Positions 60,746-64,000 of a stretch of DNA of 64,000 bases are shown here, piece by piece. The DNA is from Thuidium tamariscinum (lineage: Eukaryota > Streptophyta > Bryopsida > Hypnales > Thuidiaceae): positions 50,993,682 to 51,057,681 of the forward strand of contig OX344749.2 in NCBI GenBank assembly GCA_947034885.2, read 5' to 3'. The position numbers and the translations under genes were made by a program. Under the pieces are notes generated by a model. That model saw only the letters and a list, made by a program, of their open reading frames with translations, had not been told where the DNA came from and made no database searches. Every line of letters starts with the position of its first letter. Position 1 is the stretch's first letter.

Positions 60746-62114
60746 CCCTTAAAGGACCGTCAATATACTTTCACCAAAAGCGCTCCAAAAGACCAAAACT
60801 GCCATTTCTAGTACAAGTACCAAAATTTTTGGAAAAAAACTTTTTTTGACATATCTAACCGTAGGATATTGTATTATATAGTATCAAAAACATGTAGTAA
60901 AAATTTCAAACATTTCCACCGAGTGGATTGCAAGATATAAGCATTCAAATTAACTAAAATCATTTTTTTGACTCTGTGAAAAGCAAGGCAGGTGCACTTC
61001 ACAAGCTCACATTTCTATGAAAAAATGACCTAAATGGTGGTGCTTCTTTGGATTTGTTTTCCTAGACAAGTTGGGCACATGCTTGAAAATTTTCAAATCA
61101 TTTGGAATAGTACAACATATAGGAAAAAAATAGTAAGTATGTAGTAGTAGAGAATGATTAAACATACTAAATTATTTATAGTTGAAATATGGAATTGAAA
61201 ATTTCCAATCCCAAATTCTCAATGGTCGAAAATTTGAAATGTTGTAATAATGTATCTACATCCTACGATTTTATTTTTCTAGAAATCATAAATTAATCTC
61301 TTTTGAAAGAATTTGTAATTCTAGGAAATTATAATGATACCAGTCTTAAATATTGGAAATTGTTAATATCAATAGTTGAAATTTAGCTGATTCAAATTGT
61401 TCCAAACACAATAACACACCTTCCATGAGAAAGGAATATTCAAATTTAATGGAATTCCAATTGAAATTTGAAATCCTAGAGGATCATTCACTTTTGGTCC
61501 TTCAGGGGAAACATGTGATTTGTACTAGTACCTGCGGGCTGAAATTCAAATTTGATCCTCGTTTTTACAAACTTCTTCAGAAGATAAAAAAGTTGATTAA
61601 CTTTCATGGAATGTAATTTTTTTCACAATTGATGCCCAAGAGCAACAATTATGATCCAATGAACTCAAAATATTGAAAGTAAGGGACGGGGGGTTGAAAA
61701 TAGCTAGAACAATCTCACCATTGAGATTATTGTGTTTCAATCCCATGTTAGAGCTATTAATGATTTAGTTTTTCTTTCAATCTTGGACTTACTTGTACTT
61801 AACTATTTTTTGAATAATGAAAATCAAGCCTATCTTTCTTGAAATTTTTGTCTTAGACTTTCAACTCAGTTTTAAGTTCTTCAAATTCCTTCAAAATTTT
61901 TAATTCAAGGTCCATACTCCATAGTTCCAAAAAATTCCACAAATGGTGGTCAAAGTCATCTGATATTTTTACCACATTATCCTAGATAAATAAAGTACAA
62001 GATCCTACGGTTAGATCCCAAGAGAAGTATTTTTTGGTTTTCTTATAGTGAACGCAGCAAAAATGGCAGTTTTGAGTGGTTTGTAACAAAAAAATGGCCT
62101 TGGTCCTTTAGGGG
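60746..62114. mobile_element. TTAA-flanked, CCC-ended element A
   Basis: 1369 bp from CCCTTAAAGGACCGTC to GGTCCTTTAGGGG, flanked by TTAA (60742-60745 and 62115-62118). Inside each end the phrase AAAACTGCCATTT recurs in inverted orientation. It is longer than its relatives, so its two ends might come from different insertions. No transposase frame. Confidence 0.6.
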
Positions 62115-62599
62115 TTAACAATATAGGGAGAGATTTATAACCATATTTTATTGCAAGACATTCTCAACTCTCAAATTGTAACTTGTAAGGGCCTAATATT
62201 TCAATTTCTAAACAAATTAGAAAAATGTATCACCATACTTTCTACAATTCTACAGTTGGAAGATGATGACATTCAAGATTGCATAAGAGGATGAGTCAAA
62301 TTTGAAAATGATGCAATTATACTTGAAAAAAAAATTGAAAATGTGAAAAATTATAGAATCTTTCATTTGAATGTAAGTGAATCTGTGAATGTGAATATGA
62401 AAGAGTGTACTTCAAATAATTTTATCCCTTACTAGTTTGCATTTAGAAATATGTAAAGAATATATATTTTTTCTATTAAAGTAGGGTGTATACATTTTTT
62501 AAATTAATAATGTGTTGAATCCTTGGATCATTCATCAATTTACTTTCACTATTTATTATTTTATATGACACCCATAATGCAAAAATGATGAAGAAGCTT

Positions 62600-62636
62600 G
62601 GGTTTAGGGTTTAGAATTTAGGGTTTAGGGTTTGGG
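62600..62636. repeat. Interstitial telomere-like motif
   Basis: Four to five imperfect TTTAGGG units between elements A and B. A further GTGTAGGGTTTAGGAC lies near 62680. Confidence 0.6.
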
Positions 62637-62783
62637 CTTGTCTACACTCTACAGAAGTGGACGTCGATGCTATTCGGATAGGGTGTAGGGTTTAGGACTT
62701 ACTTTCTTTAAATGTGCATAATGAAACTCAATTTTACACATACATTGAACATTGGATGCTTTTTCCAACACTTCCCATTTTAA

Positions 62784-63737
62784 CCCTTAAAAGACCGCAC
62801 TGTTTTTTTGGGATGTATAGAAATTTTGGGTAGGTACCTACGAGCGGGGACTTTTAGATCTGAGGCTGAAATTTGAATAGAATGTGGGGGCAAGGAAGAT
62901 CTTTCATATGCAACAAATTTTCATGACATTTGAAAATACAAGTCAAAAGTTATAGCCTAATATGTTATTTTTTTTCATAACTGGGCATTTCATGCAAATT
63001 AGAGAAAATCACTTTTTTCATAAACAAGAATTCCACAAATTGTTTTTCTAGAATTTTGTATACGCGTGAAGTTTTGAATCATTCCATTTTGATGAATGAG
63101 TCAAAAGTTATGTGGATTTTTTGTTTTTGGTTAGTTTTGGATTTCCTACTCTAAAAATAAACTTCGAAATCCTTTATCTTACCCAATTTCCAATATTCTT
63201 GGACAAAAATAAAATCGTAGGATGTAGATACATTATTACAACATTTCAAATTTTCGACCATTGAGAATTTGGGATTGGAAATTTTCAATTCCATATTTCA
63301 ACTATAAATAATTTAGTATGTTTAATCATTCTCTACTACTACATACTTACTATTTTTTTCCTATATGTTGTACTATTCCAAATGATTTGAAAATTTTCAA
63401 GCATGTGCCCAACTTGTCTAGGAAAACAAATCCAAAGAAGCACCACCATTTAGGTCATTTTTTCATAGAAATGTGAGCTTGTGAAGTGCACCTGCCTTGC
63501 TTTTCACAGAGTCAAAAAAATGATTTTAGTTAATTTGAATGCTTATATCTTGCAATCCACTCGGTGGAAATGTTTGAAATTTTTACTACATGTTTTTGAT
63601 ACTATATAATACAATATCCTACGGTCAGATATGTCAAAAAAAGTTTTTTTCCAAAAAATTTGGTACTTGTACTAGAAATGGCAGTTTTGGTCTTTTGGAG
63701 CGCTTTTGGTGAAAGTATATTGACGGTCCTTTAAGGG
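62784..63737. mobile_element. TTAA-flanked, CCC-ended element B
   Basis: 954 bp from CCCTTAAAAGACCGCACTG to GGTCCTTTAAGGG, flanked by TTAA (62780-62783 and 63738-63741). It is homologous along its length to the 926-bp element at 28339-29264 (shared AGTCAAAAGTTATG-like, CATTCCATTTTGAT and GCACCACCATTT phrases). Confidence 0.75.
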
Positions 63738-64000
63738 TTAAAGCTTTAAATATGACTTCTAGGAACCCAATGTTGAGTTTGGACTCGTGGAATCCAATGT
63801 CAAGTTTTCACTTGTGGAATCCAATGTTGAATTTGGACTTGAAATCTGAGCAGTCTTCGGCGGAGGTTAGTCGGTCGGCAGGGCGGACGCCTTTGTCGGA
63901 CGCCCACTCGGTCGTTAGGGCGGACGGGCAGGGCCAAAGGGAGGACGCTGGGCGGTCGGAAGGGCGGATGGCGAAATCAGTAGGGCGGTCGGCACTCGGT

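Larger units (their letters stand above)
60500..63985. repeat. Large inverted duplication, arms about 780 bp
   Basis: The arm at about 60500-61278 is nearly identical to the reverse complement of about 63207-63985, separated by about 1.9 kb. The arms include the GC-rich words, the AACATTGGGTTCC/GGAACCCAATGTT block, a TTAA-type element end and a run ending at ATCCTACGATTTTATTTT. Few differences are seen (for example TAACCGTAGG versus TGACCGTAGG), so the duplication is young. The right arm reaches the window edge. Confidence 0.82.

Noticed and set aside
42474..62636. Telomere-like TTTAGGG runs as evidence for a chromosome end
   Set aside because: Runs are only three to five imperfect units, in introns and intergenic DNA; such interstitial motifs are common in plants.

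Overview
The window reads as nuclear DNA of a land plant. Genes are split by short GT-AG introns, there are plant-specific families (an SPX-RING ubiquitin ligase of the NLA type, an R2R3-MYB, a type I-like MADS protein, a TPD1-like secreted protein), plant-type TTTAGGG motifs, and plant MITE classes (CACTA, Tourist). Exons are moderately GC-rich. The DNA between genes is strongly AT-rich and packed with short non-autonomous DNA transposons. I cannot fix the lineage from sequence alone. A bryophyte or other non-flowering plant would fit, but that is inference.

Layout, left to right. 159-1660 (-) is the 5' part of an NLA/BAH1-like SPX-RING E3 ligase that runs off the left edge. 2.9-12.3 kb is repeat-rich with no recognisable gene. 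12352-13419 (-) is an intronless MADS-box gene with ten 30-bp coding tandem repeats. 13.4-19.4 kb is AT-rich and holds a Tourist-like MITE. 20948-22342 (+) is a single-exon gene of an uncharacterised plant family. 22.3-30.4 kb is AT-rich with foldback elements and one nested insertion. 30.4-32.9 kb is GC-balanced sequence upstream of a three-exon R2R3-MYB (32899-35766, +). Tail to tail with it lies a complete 12-exon ASNSD1-type asparagine-synthetase-domain gene (42103-36388, -). A small LYR-motif gene (43560-43282, -) lies upstream of that on the same strand. Facing away is a complete 18-exon TMEM104-type transporter gene (46588-52042, +). 52-58.9 kb is repeats. 59405-58929 (-) is a TPD1-like gene with one in-frame stop. 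The last 3.7 kb is a young inverted duplication carrying GC-rich blocks and TTAA-flanked elements.

The exon joins for NLA, MYB, ASNSD1 and TMEM104 were worked out by hand. Every join keeps the reading frame and restores family motifs. One ASNSD1 intron needs a GC-AG pair.

The genes do not form one pathway; this is ordinary eukaryotic gene order. The least ordinary content is the mobile DNA. One family of at least six elements starts with GGGT and is flanked by 4-bp target duplications. Another starts with CCC and is flanked by TTAA, in the style of piggyBac. I found no transposase for either. I saw no tRNA, rRNA, CRISPR array or plastid gene block, and no multi-gene system that I would call new.
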